Shown: piece after piece, positions 19,296 through 28,163 of the stretch
Numbering within the stretch: position 1 is the first letter of the stretch
How the letters are laid out: each line of letters starts with the position of its first letter
DNA from: a virus
IMG/VR virus record: IMGVR_UViG_3300031999_000103
Coordinates: 1-36,023 of that record
DNA: 36,023 bases
Direction: 5' to 3' (one strand)
Position numbers and translations under genes: made by a program
The notes under the pieces: generated by a model
What the model was told of the DNA's origin: nothing
Seen by the model: the letters and a program-made list of their open reading frames with translations, nothing else
Databases searched by the model: none

Positions 19296-21841
19296 TAACG
19301 AGCCCTTCTGACTGATAGTCGGTTTGGATATGACGAGCCGATTTTGAGGGTGACATTTGACGCGACGGAAGTCACCTTCACTTTTATCTGTGTTCCGCCA
19401 AGCAAGGTTCCGCGCCAGGCAATGGGCACCTCGAAAACGTCGGTAGCGGCCACTGGCCCCAGCTTTTTGTAAGAATATACGCGGGCCGGCGCCGCAAGGT
19501 CAACAACCACGGGCAATCCTCCGCTCGCGACGCCATCGGTGGATAAAAAGATCGAGCCAATGACCTCGTATATACCCGTATCCCAAACATAGAGCTCGTA
19601 GCTCGGGTCGTTATATGTCCACATCGACGCGTCATCTTCGACCGCCACATTGTCGAAAATGACCACGTTGTCGACAGCGGGAGCGCCGAAAGACTGTGTG
19701 CTATCAGCCTTGCTCAAGGTGCAAACACGGATTGGCGACGTGCCGAGTCTTGAGTCGAGCGAGAGCCAGCGGCTGAACCCAACCGCCGCTTTTCCGCGCA
19801 GCCCAAGCGTCGTCGAGGCCGAGCCGCCATCACCAAACGAATGAGACAGAGAAGTAACCGCCAGCCGTTGGTCTGCATCGAACATGACACCATCGCGTGC
19901 GAAGAGCACGGTGTCCGACAGCTCTATAAGTGGATTGTATTTTGACTCGATTGACTGCTCTACAACGGGCTCGCTCAGATCGGCGATCGCTGCAGTAATC
20001 ATTGCGGTCGCCTCCGTGGATGTATCTATATTGCTGGTCGACGATTCGGCGATCGCAAAAAACCTGCGGCCATATTTTGCGATGCTGGCCGCATCCGAAA
20101 TGTTAACGATGCTACGAGTCATGGCGACGGAGTCAGTATACGATACGTCGCCGACATTGCGGATCCCACTGAGAGACAGCGACGCGCCCGCCGTGGAATA
20201 GTATCTGTCTTTTTGTATGAACTCGGCGGGCACCTCGTTTGCCCTGTCTGGACTCCACAGGGTTAGCCGATACGCGCTTGTCCCGCTGTCGTACTTATAC
20301 CGCACGTCCCAGCCTATCTGCAGCGCGAGCCTGCGCAGCGCATCAAGTAGAGGCATGCGGTCTTGCATCCACGGCAGTAGTACCCAGCCCGGCGAGGCTG
20401 GGGTGTATAGCGTGACGGGAGAGCTCATCGATGCATTGATGATCTCTTGCATCTCGGCCTCAACGTCGTCGCTGCCATACGTTGCCGATCCCTCAATAAA
20501 CGTATCCTGAAGCACGCCGCCCATGTCTCTCGCCGCGACCCTGACGTCGTCGTCCCCGACCTCGATAGAGTCTATCCTGCCCGAAAACCTGAGCACATAG
20601 TCAACCGATGCTGCGCCCGCGCCGCATGGCGCTATCGCTGCGTAGACGCGTATGCCGCGGCCGAGATCCAGCAAACGAGTGTAGACCCCGGACACCTGAT
20701 TAAGGAGCGACGAGCGCACGTGCGGAGACACGGTGAGAGCGCCGCACGTGCGCTGCAACACGACCGACGCCGACGCAACCGGGCTATCTATCGACTCCTT
20801 GATTGATGCACTCATAACCCAGTCGATATCATACAGGTCGCACAGTGATTGCCACGTGCCTAGCCCGTCTCTGTCGACGTCGACACGCAGATGTACGGCA
20901 TAATCGCCGAGCTCTACCAGCCCACGAGACTGCGACCGCGCTTGCGTCGACACAATCAGCGGCCCGAATGGAGTCAGATTGTGCTCGTGATATCGCGTAT
21001 CGGCCGATCCATCGTATGCTATAGACGACTCTAGCACGCTGGCAATCGGTCCTACCGGCGACTCCGAGTGCCAGTGACCGTCATATCTCCCCACCCCCGT
21101 CCAAACAGACCCAACAGGAGACGTATGCACGTGATCGCAGCGTCGCGTCGAGTCGGCTACAGTGTAGCTAATCTCACATTTGCCAGCAGCGCCGGCGCCA
21201 CCGAGTGTGTCCTCCCCAGCGCCACCACCATCTGCGCCACCACCACCACCACCACCACCTGGCGAGCTGCCGGATGCGCCATCTGTATTGACCGTAATCC
21301 ATCCGTCGCCTCCATCTCCTCCACCTGCCGGGGCGGTTGCCCCGCTAGCATCTACAGCCGCAACCCCTGGCTCGGGACCGCTACCGCCGCTAGATCCTCC
21401 GCCACCACCCGTGAGCTGCACTGCCGAGCCCGCGCAACCTGCACCACCATCTTCGGTGTCGTCGCCCGTACCGCCCGTGCCCCCGGACCCTACCGCGCCG
21501 CCGTCCTTTTTTCCGCCCCTACCGCCTGACGCGACAACCACCGTAGCGTCAAATGTGGTGCTGGCGCCGTTCGCGCCATCGGTTCCAGGTACGCCCCGAC
21601 CCGCTCCTCCAGCACCCCCCGCGCCGACAACTATAGCGATATCCGATCCAGGAGACACATATACTTCGCTTTCGGCGACCTCTCCGCCACCTCCGCCACT
21701 GCCGCCCTTGCTGCCTTCGATGCCGCTGCCGCCGCCACCGCCACCTCCGATGCATCGTACAGAGACAGGAGGCAGCAGCCAACGAGGCACGGACCACGTG
21801 TATGATCCCACAATAGCAAATATCTCCGTGATCCTAGCCAC
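19295..21841 (-). CDS. Baseplate-hub-like tail protein with glycine-rich N-terminus and C1q-like C-terminus
   Basis: An 848-residue protein. After a strand (ITEIFAIVGSYTWSVP) comes a long Gly-rich region (about 30-230, many GGGGG runs) typical of phage glycine-rich adhesin domains. Residues about 300-650 look like a siphophage hub (DYAVHLRVDVDRDGLG, VRVAARDMGGVLQDTFIEG, PLLDALRRLALQIGWDVRY). The end (VVIFDNVAVEDDASMW...WDTGIYEVIGSIFL) resembles a C1q/TNF-like jelly roll. GTG start at 21841 after GAGGTG. Probably part of the tail tip, combining structure and receptor contact. Confidence 0.7.
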   Translation of the reverse strand: MARITEIFAIVGSYTWSVPRWLLPPVSVRCIGGGGGGGSGIEGSKGGSGGGGGEVAESEVYVSPGSDIAIVVGAGGAGGAGRGVPGTDGANGASTTFDATVVVASGGRGGKKDGGAVGSGGTGGTGDDTEDGGAGCAGSAVQLTGGGGGSSGGSGPEPGVAAVDASGATAPAGGGDGGDGWITVNTDGASGSSPGGGGGGGGADGGGAGEDTLGGAGAAGKCEISYTVADSTRRCDHVHTSPVGSVWTGVGRYDGHWHSESPVGPIASVLESSIAYDGSADTRYHEHNLTPFGPLIVSTQARSQSRGLVELGDYAVHLRVDVDRDGLGTWQSLCDLYDIDWVMSASIKESIDSPVASASVVLQRTCGALTVSPHVRSSLLNQVSGVYTRLLDLGRGIRVYAAIAPCGAGAASVDYVLRFSGRIDSIEVGDDDVRVAARDMGGVLQDTFIEGSATYGSDDVEAEMQEIINASMSSPVTLYTPASPGWVLLPWMQDRMPLLDALRRLALQIGWDVRYKYDSGTSAYRLTLWSPDRANEVPAEFIQKDRYYSTAGASLSLSGIRNVGDVSYTDSVAMTRSIVNISDAASIAKYGRRFFAIAESSTSNIDTSTEATAMITAAIADLSEPVVEQSIESKYNPLIELSDTVLFARDGVMFDADQRLAVTSLSHSFGDGGSASTTLGLRGKAAVGFSRWLSLDSRLGTSPIRVCTLSKADSTQSFGAPAVDNVVIFDNVAVEDDASMWTYNDPSYELYVWDTGIYEVIGSIFLSTDGVASGGLPVVVDLAAPARVYSYKKLGPVAATDVFEVPIAWRGTLLGGTQIKVKVTSVASNVTLKIGSSYPNRLSVRRAR

Positions 21842-21843
21842 AG

Positions 21844-22845
21844 CTACACCTCGACAAGCGACAGAGACAATGATCTAGCATTGTTGGCCCAGGCACCAGA
21901 TAGCGTGCATTGCCTGGGCTCGGTAGATACCACACGGACATGACATGATACTGACGACCTACCTCCGATCACATCACCAGATACCGCGTGTATCGGCCAG
22001 CTGCCAAGCGTGACTCCTGCATTGCTGTTGGCTAGTGCAGATATCCATCGACTAGTCAATCTACACGGAGCAAAGACCAGCTGCGAAATTTTCGAGGTGC
22101 CGTTTCCGTCGCCAAACATCTCTGCTCCAGCCGCGTTGGTGCCAATGTATAACGACGCCTCGTCGCCAAGAGCCGGGAACGTATAATCCGCTGCAGTGGC
22201 GTCGCTGTCAACCATGGATCCATTAAGCCACAGCTCGGCATACGTTTTCGCGTCCGCGCCGCTGCGATACAATACACACACGACGTGGTCCCACAGTGCC
22301 GATCCAGATCCTCTTAGTCCAGACCCTGCCGTGAGCGTCAGCCCGGCGGCCTTCCATGTTATCGCTGCGGTCGATGCTATCAGCAACTTAGACGCGCCTG
22401 CATAGTAGACGTGGCCAGCTGTCGCGCTCGTGCCGTATAGCCATGTCGAGATAGACCACGCAAGATCGTATCCAACAGAAAACGGGGTATGAGTTGCATC
22501 GACCAGCTGCAGCAGGTCGTCGTATTGCATCTGCAGCGCCCCGGATCCAGCCTTTCCGGCCGCTGCGTATTTGACGTCAGACGAGATCGGGATATATCCA
22601 GCCGTCGAGTAAGGCACGCTGTCAAAGTCGTAATAGACTCCGCCGGTCAGCAATCCGATCAATGCCTCGGCGTCCCCATCTGACATAGGTGGTGTCAATA
22701 CGTCCCACGAGCGCTTAACCCCTCTCACCCCTGACAAACCGCGCCCGTTTGCGGCGCGCTGTAGTCTGCCGATGTCCTCGTACGACTGACGAGGAGACGC
22801 CGAAACAACAGGTATGACGAGTCCATCGATCAAAAGGAACGACAT
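21844..22845 (-). CDS. Distal-tail-like protein with lectin-like insert
   Basis: A 333-residue protein. The N-terminus (FLLIDGLVIPVVSASPRQSYEDIG...KRSWDVLTPPMSDGDAEALIGLL) resembles distal tail (Dit) N-domains. Residues about 90-250 look like a concanavalin/LamG lectin fold (STWLYG, DHVVCVLYRSG, ELWLNGSMVDSDA, ASLYIGTNAAG, ISQLVFAPCRL). The C-terminus returns to a strand-rich part. ATG at 22845 is preferred over TTG at 22854 because the tape measure stops at 22848. It follows the tape measure, the standard place for Dit. Confidence 0.65.
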   Translation of the reverse strand: MSFLLIDGLVIPVVSASPRQSYEDIGRLQRAANGRGLSGVRGVKRSWDVLTPPMSDGDAEALIGLLTGGVYYDFDSVPYSTAGYIPISSDVKYAAAGKAGSGALQMQYDDLLQLVDATHTPFSVGYDLAWSISTWLYGTSATAGHVYYAGASKLLIASTAAITWKAAGLTLTAGSGLRGSGSALWDHVVCVLYRSGADAKTYAELWLNGSMVDSDATAADYTFPALGDEASLYIGTNAAGAEMFGDGNGTSKISQLVFAPCRLTSRWISALANSNAGVTLGSWPIHAVSGDVIGGRSSVSCHVRVVSTEPRQCTLSGAWANNARSLSLSLVEV

Positions 22846-22847
22846 GG

Positions 22848-24722
22848 TTACCAACCCTGCTGTCTTTGAGACGCGGTAAACGGCGACGTGCTAATGCTGG
22901 ACGACCCTGTGTCGACAAGGTTCTGCTGCTCCATTCCGCGGCGAATCTCGGCAGCCAGGGCCGGCGTGCTGGCCTGCACGATCATCGTCCCGACAGTGAT
23001 GCCGCCCCCCGCGGCTCCGTGTGGCATCACCGCGGCGCTGGCCTCATATCGCGCGATTGCGACGCGGAACCCTGACGGCATATTTGTGAGTGACTCGCTA
23101 ACCTTGTCTACCGTCCTTCCCAGGCCAAGAAACGAGTCAGACAGATCATACACGCTGCCGGTCGCGTCCCTATTGGCACCGGCGGCGTCCTTTCCGCCTT
23201 CCGCGAGTTTCGCGGTGTTTAGCTTGACTGCGCCTATGTTGACATTAAGCGTGCGCATCGCATCTATCCAGCTAATGCCGAGATCTTTCGCGCGTTGCGA
23301 TATCGCGTCAAACGCATGAGTGTCTTTCTCTTTGTCTTTTATTTTCCAATCTCTTACATCGTCGCCAAGCCCAATCATGTCGGCGATGTCTGCGAACTTC
23401 TCGATCATCCAATTGTATGCGTCCTTTAGACCGCCGGCAATGCTCCCTATAATTCTAGACACGGCCCTCACGGCAGGCTTTAGCAATTCGGCGGCGGGCA
23501 GCAGTCCGCCGAATAAGGACGCGAGCTGCAAAAGTACACCTATAATTGGCTCTACTGCCTCGACGAGCACCGCAGCCGCCGACATGAAAGGCTCGATCGA
23601 ACTAACGACGCTGGCCAAAACCCTGTTAAGCACCTCGACGATGCGCCGGAACCCCTGGGTTTTCGAGAGCAACTCGACCACGACAGCGACAACCGCTCCC
23701 ATCGGACCCGCTTGCATGCCCTGCGCGCCGGCCTGTATCACATCGCCAAACTCGCCCATTTTCGGGACGAGGCCCTCTGCGACCTGTCCTGTTGCATCTC
23801 CGATTACCTGCAGGCCGTCTGCAACAGTCTGGCCAGCCGCATTATAGATGGTGTCGTAATACGTCGTTGCCTGGTCTGCTCCGTCGGATATAGACATGGT
23901 CTCGGCGAAACCGAAACCCTTGCCGAGCCCGCCAACACCAGACACGTCTGACCTGACTGTGGTGGCGCCCACGCCAGGGGCGGACACGGAAAAGTCGGCT
24001 GCTACAGTCTCTTTCGTCGCGCCCGACAAAATCCCACCGAACGTGTCCTTTATTTTGTCGACCCCCTCTGACCACGCCTCCCTAGTAAAGTCGGCCGCGG
24101 CCTGCCCCTGCGACCGCGTCGCGCCTGGTGCGTCCTCGCCGGCCGACATCGCATCCCATACCTCGAACGGATTCTGCATGGGATTCTGCGCCATCTGTAT
24201 CAGCCCGGCAAACACCTTGCTTACCTTGCTGATCGCCAGCACGACCGCGTCCCACATGTCTACCATCCAGCCAGTGAGCTTGCTCCAGACAGCAGAAACG
24301 TCGGTCGCAAACGACCCCATGCTCGTTCTCATCCCCCCAAGATCTGATCGCCATGCCTTGCTCATTAGCCCCGTAGCGAGCACGACCACGGCGATCGCGG
24401 CACCTAACGCGAGAGCAACGGGAGCAACACCGGAAAGGAGAAACGGCAATGACTTAAACGTAGTGGCCATTGTTGGCCCGACCATCATCAATCCAGCGAC
24501 TGCTGACGTGATCGACCCTATCTGATCGCCAATGCCACCAGACGATATCGCCTTAGACACATCGGCGAACGATCGACCCAGTTGTTGCACGCCGGAAACG
24601 CTGCCGCTAAGCGACGCGACAGACTGCCGGATGTCTCCCAGGGACCTAACAGCCGACTTCATGTCGCTGCGAAAACTCTCCGTCCTAGCGCTGAGAGTAA
24701 TCGATACGTTACCAGCAGCCAT
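22848..24722 (-). CDS. Tape measure protein
   Basis: A 624-residue protein with an N-terminal helical segment (TESFRSDMKSAVRSLGDIRQSVASL), hydrophobic helices at about 75-120 (including VALALGAAIAVVVLATGLM), a long amphipathic middle with further hydrophobic patches (VLVEAVEPIIGVLLQLASLFGGLLPA), and a soluble end. Position after the chaperones and length are as expected. By the usual 1.5 A per residue rule it would set a tail near 90 nm. AGAGGG precedes the ATG. Confidence 0.85.
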   Translation of the reverse strand: MAAGNVSITLSARTESFRSDMKSAVRSLGDIRQSVASLSGSVSGVQQLGRSFADVSKAISSGGIGDQIGSITSAVAGLMMVGPTMATTFKSLPFLLSGVAPVALALGAAIAVVVLATGLMSKAWRSDLGGMRTSMGSFATDVSAVWSKLTGWMVDMWDAVVLAISKVSKVFAGLIQMAQNPMQNPFEVWDAMSAGEDAPGATRSQGQAAADFTREAWSEGVDKIKDTFGGILSGATKETVAADFSVSAPGVGATTVRSDVSGVGGLGKGFGFAETMSISDGADQATTYYDTIYNAAGQTVADGLQVIGDATGQVAEGLVPKMGEFGDVIQAGAQGMQAGPMGAVVAVVVELLSKTQGFRRIVEVLNRVLASVVSSIEPFMSAAAVLVEAVEPIIGVLLQLASLFGGLLPAAELLKPAVRAVSRIIGSIAGGLKDAYNWMIEKFADIADMIGLGDDVRDWKIKDKEKDTHAFDAISQRAKDLGISWIDAMRTLNVNIGAVKLNTAKLAEGGKDAAGANRDATGSVYDLSDSFLGLGRTVDKVSESLTNMPSGFRVAIARYEASAAVMPHGAAGGGITVGTMIVQASTPALAAEIRRGMEQQNLVDTGSSSISTSPFTASQRQQGW

Positions 24723-24731
24723 TGGTTCCCT

Positions 24732-25010
24732 CTACTCGTTCTCGGTCTTTTGCAGCCCCCGAGCTCGCAATTTGAACTCTGCCAGCGACGAGCAATCGCG
24801 AACGTCGATCTCTTCGCCGAGCAGTCGCTGCGGAGAAACCCTGTGCTCTGATCGCAGATGCACGTTTATGGTAGTCGCGGCATGCCATGCTGTCACCCGC
24901 AGATCGTCGCGGTCTGCCTCCGCTACTCCGCGCAAATATTGCGCGAGCTCAAAAAACGTGAGCCGCCAAAACCGCTCGGGGTCTATCCCAGCCCGAGCGG
25001 CTCGTCGCAT
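24732..25010 (-). CDS. Second tail-assembly chaperone frame
   Basis: A 92-residue frame starting MRRAARAGIDPERFWRLTFF, the typical opening of phage tail-assembly chaperones of the x-x-AAxxGxDPxxFWxLT class. The protein-like signal continues upstream of the ATG as VTYAGL in the -1 frame relative to the preceding gene, and no ribosome site precedes 25010. It may therefore be made as a C-terminal extension of the preceding protein by -1 frameshifting, as in lambda G/GT, though no canonical slippery heptamer was found. Confidence 0.65.
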   Translation of the reverse strand: MRRAARAGIDPERFWRLTFFELAQYLRGVAEADRDDLRVTAWHAATTINVHLRSEHRVSPQRLLGEEIDVRDCSSLAEFKLRARGLQKTENE

Positions 25011-25024
25011 TAGGCCGGCATACG

Positions 25025-25411
25025 TTACTCGCTGGCGCCCTCCGTGCCCACAGGAGGGTCCGATTGTTCTTCTCCATCCTTGCCCGATGCTGGCGCGTCG
25101 TCATTGCTGCCAACAAAAAAACGCTTGATCGCTTGCTGTACAGCCATACTCGCGGGGCCGATAATGGCAGGATCATCGGACAGCCATGTCCCGACCTGCC
25201 TGGGTGTCACCTTCGGTCCTCTGCTAGATAGTCCGATCGATAACGCGTCTCGGATAAACCGCAGCCCAACTCTCTGCTCTAGCTGTTCTGAGTTGAGGAA
25301 CGAGATCCCAGCCACGTCTTCGAGATCGGCGAGCGAATTAAAATCAAAAGCCACGATACGCTCACGACCGCCGATATAGAGTTTTGCTTCGCCACGACAT
25401 GGATTCGCCAT
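25025..25411 (-). CDS. Tail-assembly chaperone, first frame
   Basis: A 128-residue protein (MANPCRGEAKLYIGGRERIVAFDFNSLADLEDVAG...) with the common G-E-x-x-L-x-x-x-G-x-x-x-x-L-x-F-D-x-N-A/S-L-x-x-L-E pattern of tail-assembly chaperones, and an acidic, disordered C-terminus (NDDAPASGKDGEEQSDPPVG). The ATG at 25411 is preferred; upstream residues to 25435 do not fit the family. It stands between the tail tube and tape measure. Confidence 0.75.
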   Translation of the reverse strand: MANPCRGEAKLYIGGRERIVAFDFNSLADLEDVAGISFLNSEQLEQRVGLRFIRDALSIGLSSRGPKVTPRQVGTWLSDDPAIIGPASMAVQQAIKRFFVGSNDDAPASGKDGEEQSDPPVGTEGASE

Positions 25412-25465
25412 TGCTAACCCCGCTCTCCAGTGCATGTGTATATATACAGACCATCGTGCATGTGA

Positions 25466-25879
25466 TTACTGCGCGGTCCAAGTCAGAGCACCAGTCAGCT
25501 GCACCTCGGCCGAGAACGGAATTACGCCAGAATTTCCAGGCGTAATCTTAAACCCAGTGATCACTCCCTGCGCAACTGCCTCCTTGTATGATGTCCCAAC
25601 GGCTGGTCGGAACTTAAAGTAGATCACAGTGCCAGCGATGATGCTAGTGCGCATGATGTCCTGACCGCTGTCGGCCTCGTCATAGTTTCCGCTAATCGAC
25701 AGCGACAGCGACCCGAGCCCCGGGGACGACGTTTTCCATCCAGCCGAGTCGTGGTCGGTCGTCTCGTCTGCCTCTCGGCTAATCCCAAAATCCAATTCTT
25801 TTACGCCGTAAACCTGGGTATAGGTTGACCCAGCTGCACTGACGTACACTAGAGAGCTTCTTCCTGGTAGATCTGCCAT
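25466..25879 (-). CDS. Major tail (tube) protein
   Basis: A 137-residue protein, MADLPGRSSLVYVSAAG...VYGVKELDFGISREADETTDHDSAGWKTSSPGLGSLSLSISGNYDEAD. The pattern of a T-T-D-x-D-x-x-G-W followed by a G-x-x-x-x-x-I-x-G-x-Y-D strand matches siphophage tail tube proteins. It would stack as hexamers around the tape measure. AAAGGG precedes the ATG. Confidence 0.8.
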   Translation of the reverse strand: MADLPGRSSLVYVSAAGSTYTQVYGVKELDFGISREADETTDHDSAGWKTSSPGLGSLSLSISGNYDEADSGQDIMRTSIIAGTVIYFKFRPAVGTSYKEAVAQGVITGFKITPGNSGVIPFSAEVQLTGALTWTAQ

Positions 25880-25897
25880 GGTTTTTCCCTTTTGCCG

Positions 25898-26284
25898 CTA
25901 AGGCACGAAATGTAGAGCGCACACACTAAGGTCCGCAACCAGTGTATCTACAAATACTTTTCCGAGATCGGACGCGCCTATCTGGTTGTACAGCGCCGGT
26001 GAAAACGGACCAGCGGTTGCGATGCCAAGAACCCCACCGCCCGAGGCGGCAGGAACGGTAACGGTAATGTCTCCCGTCCTACCGTCCTCATCGGCGACGC
26101 TGATGACTGTCGCTATCTCGGCACCCCCGGAGCTCGAATTATGAAATACCAAAATGACGTTGCCGTCATTAAGGAAATACGCGTCGTTCGCGGCAACAAG
26201 TGGCGTAAACGTCAACGCAATGTTCGCCGTTCCCTGCCCGTATTTAGCGAGCTCCTCGATTGCAATAACATCTCTTGCTGGCAT
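25898..26284 (-). CDS. Structural-like protein, tandem paralogue 2
   Basis: A 128-residue beta-rich protein: VIAIEEL, ANIALTFTPLVAANDAYFLNDGNVILVFHNSS, ATVISVADEDGRTGDITVTVP, GIATAGPFSPALYNQ, GKVFVD. It is clearly paralogous to its upstream neighbour at 26301-26660 over the full length (shared YFLNDG, DRNGRTGDIT-type turn and LYNQ). Such proteins often form compact decoration or tail-surface domains. AGGAG precedes the ATG. Confidence 0.65.
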   Translation of the reverse strand: MPARDVIAIEELAKYGQGTANIALTFTPLVAANDAYFLNDGNVILVFHNSSSGGAEIATVISVADEDGRTGDITVTVPAASGGGVLGIATAGPFSPALYNQIGASDLGKVFVDTLVADLSVCALHFVP

Positions 26285-26300
26285 CCTTGGCTCCTACCTT

Positions 26301-26660
26301 CTACGCGAATTTCACGACCGCGAATGTAACGCCCGTCGCAACGTCGATGTCAACGAATACCCTGCCGAGGTATAACGCCGAGGTCTGATTGTATAGCCCC
26401 GGCTTCAAAAGCCCGACCGCTCCGATTTTTCCGCTAGCAGGGGCCAAGGTAATATCTCCTGTTCTCCCGTTCCTGTTCGCAACGCTTTTGACGGTGGCTG
26501 TTTTACTCCCCGCCGAGCTGCTCATTAGCAGCACGCACTTCCCGTCGTTCAAAAAATAGTGTCCATTGACACTGTCTGCGGCTGTGAACGCGATGTCGGC
26601 ATCGGTTCCGCCCGCCGATATTTCTTGGATGGCAATCACTACTCGGTCTGCATCTGGCAT
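26301..26660 (-). CDS. Structural-like protein, tandem paralogue 1
   Basis: A 119-residue protein: VIAIQEISAGGTDADIAFTAADSVNGHYFLNDGKCVLLM..., ANRNGRTGDITLAPASGKIGAVGLLKPGLYNQ, LGRVFVDID. Same architecture as the next gene, so the pair arose by duplication. Located between the tail-terminator-like gene and the tail tube, which suggests a virion surface role. No enzymatic motif. Confidence 0.65.
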   Translation of the reverse strand: MPDADRVVIAIQEISAGGTDADIAFTAADSVNGHYFLNDGKCVLLMSSSAGSKTATVKSVANRNGRTGDITLAPASGKIGAVGLLKPGLYNQTSALYLGRVFVDIDVATGVTFAVVKFA

Positions 26661-26677
26661 GATCTCACTCTCCTCTG

Positions 26678-27151
26678 CTATGTGTCGTCCACATGCACGT
26701 TAACGGTCAACATCGCTACATATCTCGTTGCGCTCGCCGCGCCGCGAAAGACCTCGGCCGTGTAAGTCATTACGTCCGCGGCAATGATCGAAGAGTTGCC
26801 GAGTGCGGGCGCAGCGCGTATCGTCGAGATTATCGCAGTGACGTATCGTCTCAGCGATCGCTCGTTCGCGACGACGTCTGCGTCTCCAGATATAGAAAGC
26901 GCGACTCCGAGCTGGAACAGCCACACACCGCCGCGCCCATCGTTGCATTCGCCCGACGTGTCGAACACTTCTATCAGTGGGCTGCGTACGTCGTTTGGCG
27001 CATTAGCCTCCACCACCTCGGCAACATCGACCATCGTCCCCGCTGTCAGACTCTGCGCTGTCTCAATGGCGTCTAACTGAGCCGCGATCCCATTTCGAAG
27101 CGTGAGTGCCAACGCCTTGACGGCTAGGTCAGCAAGTCGCTCGCCGGCCAT
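26678..27151 (-). CDS. Tail terminator-like protein
   Basis: A 157-residue protein with an N-terminal helix (LADLAVKALALTLRNGIAAQLDAIE), strands in the middle (PLIEVFDTSG, GVWLFQLGVALSISG), the R-Y-V-x-A-I-x-x-x-I-R helix and a final strand (YVAMLTVNVHVDDT). The order helix-strand-strand-helix-strand fits siphophage tail terminators (gpU-like). ATG at 27151 forms a TAATG overlap with the previous stop and has GGGAG upstream; ATG at 27166 is weaker. Confidence 0.6.
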   Translation of the reverse strand: MAGERLADLAVKALALTLRNGIAAQLDAIETAQSLTAGTMVDVAEVVEANAPNDVRSPLIEVFDTSGECNDGRGGVWLFQLGVALSISGDADVVANERSLRRYVTAIISTIRAAPALGNSSIIAADVMTYTAEVFRGAASATRYVAMLTVNVHVDDT

Positions 27152-27687
27152 TACGATCGCTCCCATCGGGCAACCAACGTGCCGTTAACGGTCTCGTATG
27201 CATAGCTCTGCATCTGCTTTCTGCACGACTCCACAAGCGGCGCCGACCAAGCCAGAAATGGCCGCCGTCGACTGCCGTAGTTGACCGCGGCCGCGTAGCG
27301 CACGTTTCGAAACCCGAACCTGAGAGTCATCGGAGACAGCTTTGTGTCTCCGTCTGCCAACTTGTCTCGTAGCCGTCCAGAGTACAACAGATCGATTGCG
27401 CCAACCCCTTCCCTCAGTTTCCGGCGTGCATATCTACTGTCTGCTACTGGCCACCGTCGGGCGAACGATGCATACGATCCGAGACTGCCGCCCTGTGTTG
27501 CAATGGCTTCCTGCACCGACTGTCGCATAAGCGGCACTATCCGAGACCAGCACGGGCGCCAATCCTGTGCTGCCTTCTCGGCTGCCCCATCTAGTGCGAG
27601 CATCCCCCCTAGAGGCGGATCGATCGCAATGGTCATCGTCCAATTGCCCGAATAACTCCTTGGACCGGGCTTGCGCGGGCGGCCCAT
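27151..27687 (-). CDS. gpG-like virion morphogenesis/tail completion protein
   Basis: A 178-residue protein with a helix-rich start (PLMRQSVQEAIATQGG), FARRWPVADSRYARRK, then LLYSGRLRDKLADGDTKLSPMTLRFGFRNVRYAAAVNYGSRRRPFLAWS. The L-x-x-S-G-x-L-x-x-S/K ... Y-A-x-x-x-x-x-G ... R-P-F-L block is the signature of Mu gpG-like (phage virion morphogenesis) proteins at the head-tail joint. TAATG overlap with the gene upstream. Confidence 0.75.
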   Translation of the reverse strand: MGRPRKPGPRSYSGNWTMTIAIDPPLGGMLALDGAAEKAAQDWRPCWSRIVPLMRQSVQEAIATQGGSLGSYASFARRWPVADSRYARRKLREGVGAIDLLYSGRLRDKLADGDTKLSPMTLRFGFRNVRYAAAVNYGSRRRPFLAWSAPLVESCRKQMQSYAYETVNGTLVARWERS

Positions 27688-28160
27688 TAGAAGGCCCCGC
27701 TTTGATCGTCTGGATCTCGCTCAAATTCAGGCGAAAGATAGTCGTCTGCTGTCATGTCGACATTCGCGCCGCGGCAGAAGCTCTTCTCTGTCCCGATGCT
27801 TCCAGCCGAGAGCAGGGCGCCGTAGTCCTGCGGGCTGCGACGGATGTTAACGGTCAGTGCTCGGAATGACTCTCTGAGATCCTTGCCGTCCTGGTTGGCG
27901 CCGTCGCCGCCAGCGCTCGCGTAGGCCATCCGTGTCATGCCCTCTGCGTAATCGCAGACCCACGCGCGGACAATTTTGCCTGGATTTGTCAACGAGCTGG
28001 CCGGGGCCGTAATGCCAGCAGCGCCGAGAGACCCAAGTATCATCGCCTCAGCTTCGTCGACCCAGGCATCGACTTGCGTCGACGACGGCTTGGTCGTAGC
28101 CGAGATCGATCGACCTGGGATCCGCGCTTGCACATCGGCATATGAGGCGTACGTTCCCAC
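27687..28160 (-). CDS. Mu gp36-like (DUF1320) head-tail connector
   Basis: A 157-residue protein beginning YASYADVQARIPGRSIS, with helices DAWVDEAEAMILGSLGAAGI and IVRAWVCDYAEGMTRMAYASAGG. This is the pattern of gp36/DUF1320 or HK97 gp6-like adaptors, which open with (Y)x-(T/S)-x-x-(D/E)-(L/V). GTG start at 28160 with AGGAGG upstream. Confidence 0.7.
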   Translation of the reverse strand: MGTYASYADVQARIPGRSISATTKPSSTQVDAWVDEAEAMILGSLGAAGITAPASSLTNPGKIVRAWVCDYAEGMTRMAYASAGGDGANQDGKDLRESFRALTVNIRRSPQDYGALLSAGSIGTEKSFCRGANVDMTADDYLSPEFERDPDDQSGAF

Positions 28161-28163
28161 GCG

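Noticed and set aside
21180-21878. Proline-rich plus-strand frame
   Set aside because: It is the reverse complement of the glycine-rich domain of the hub-like gene.
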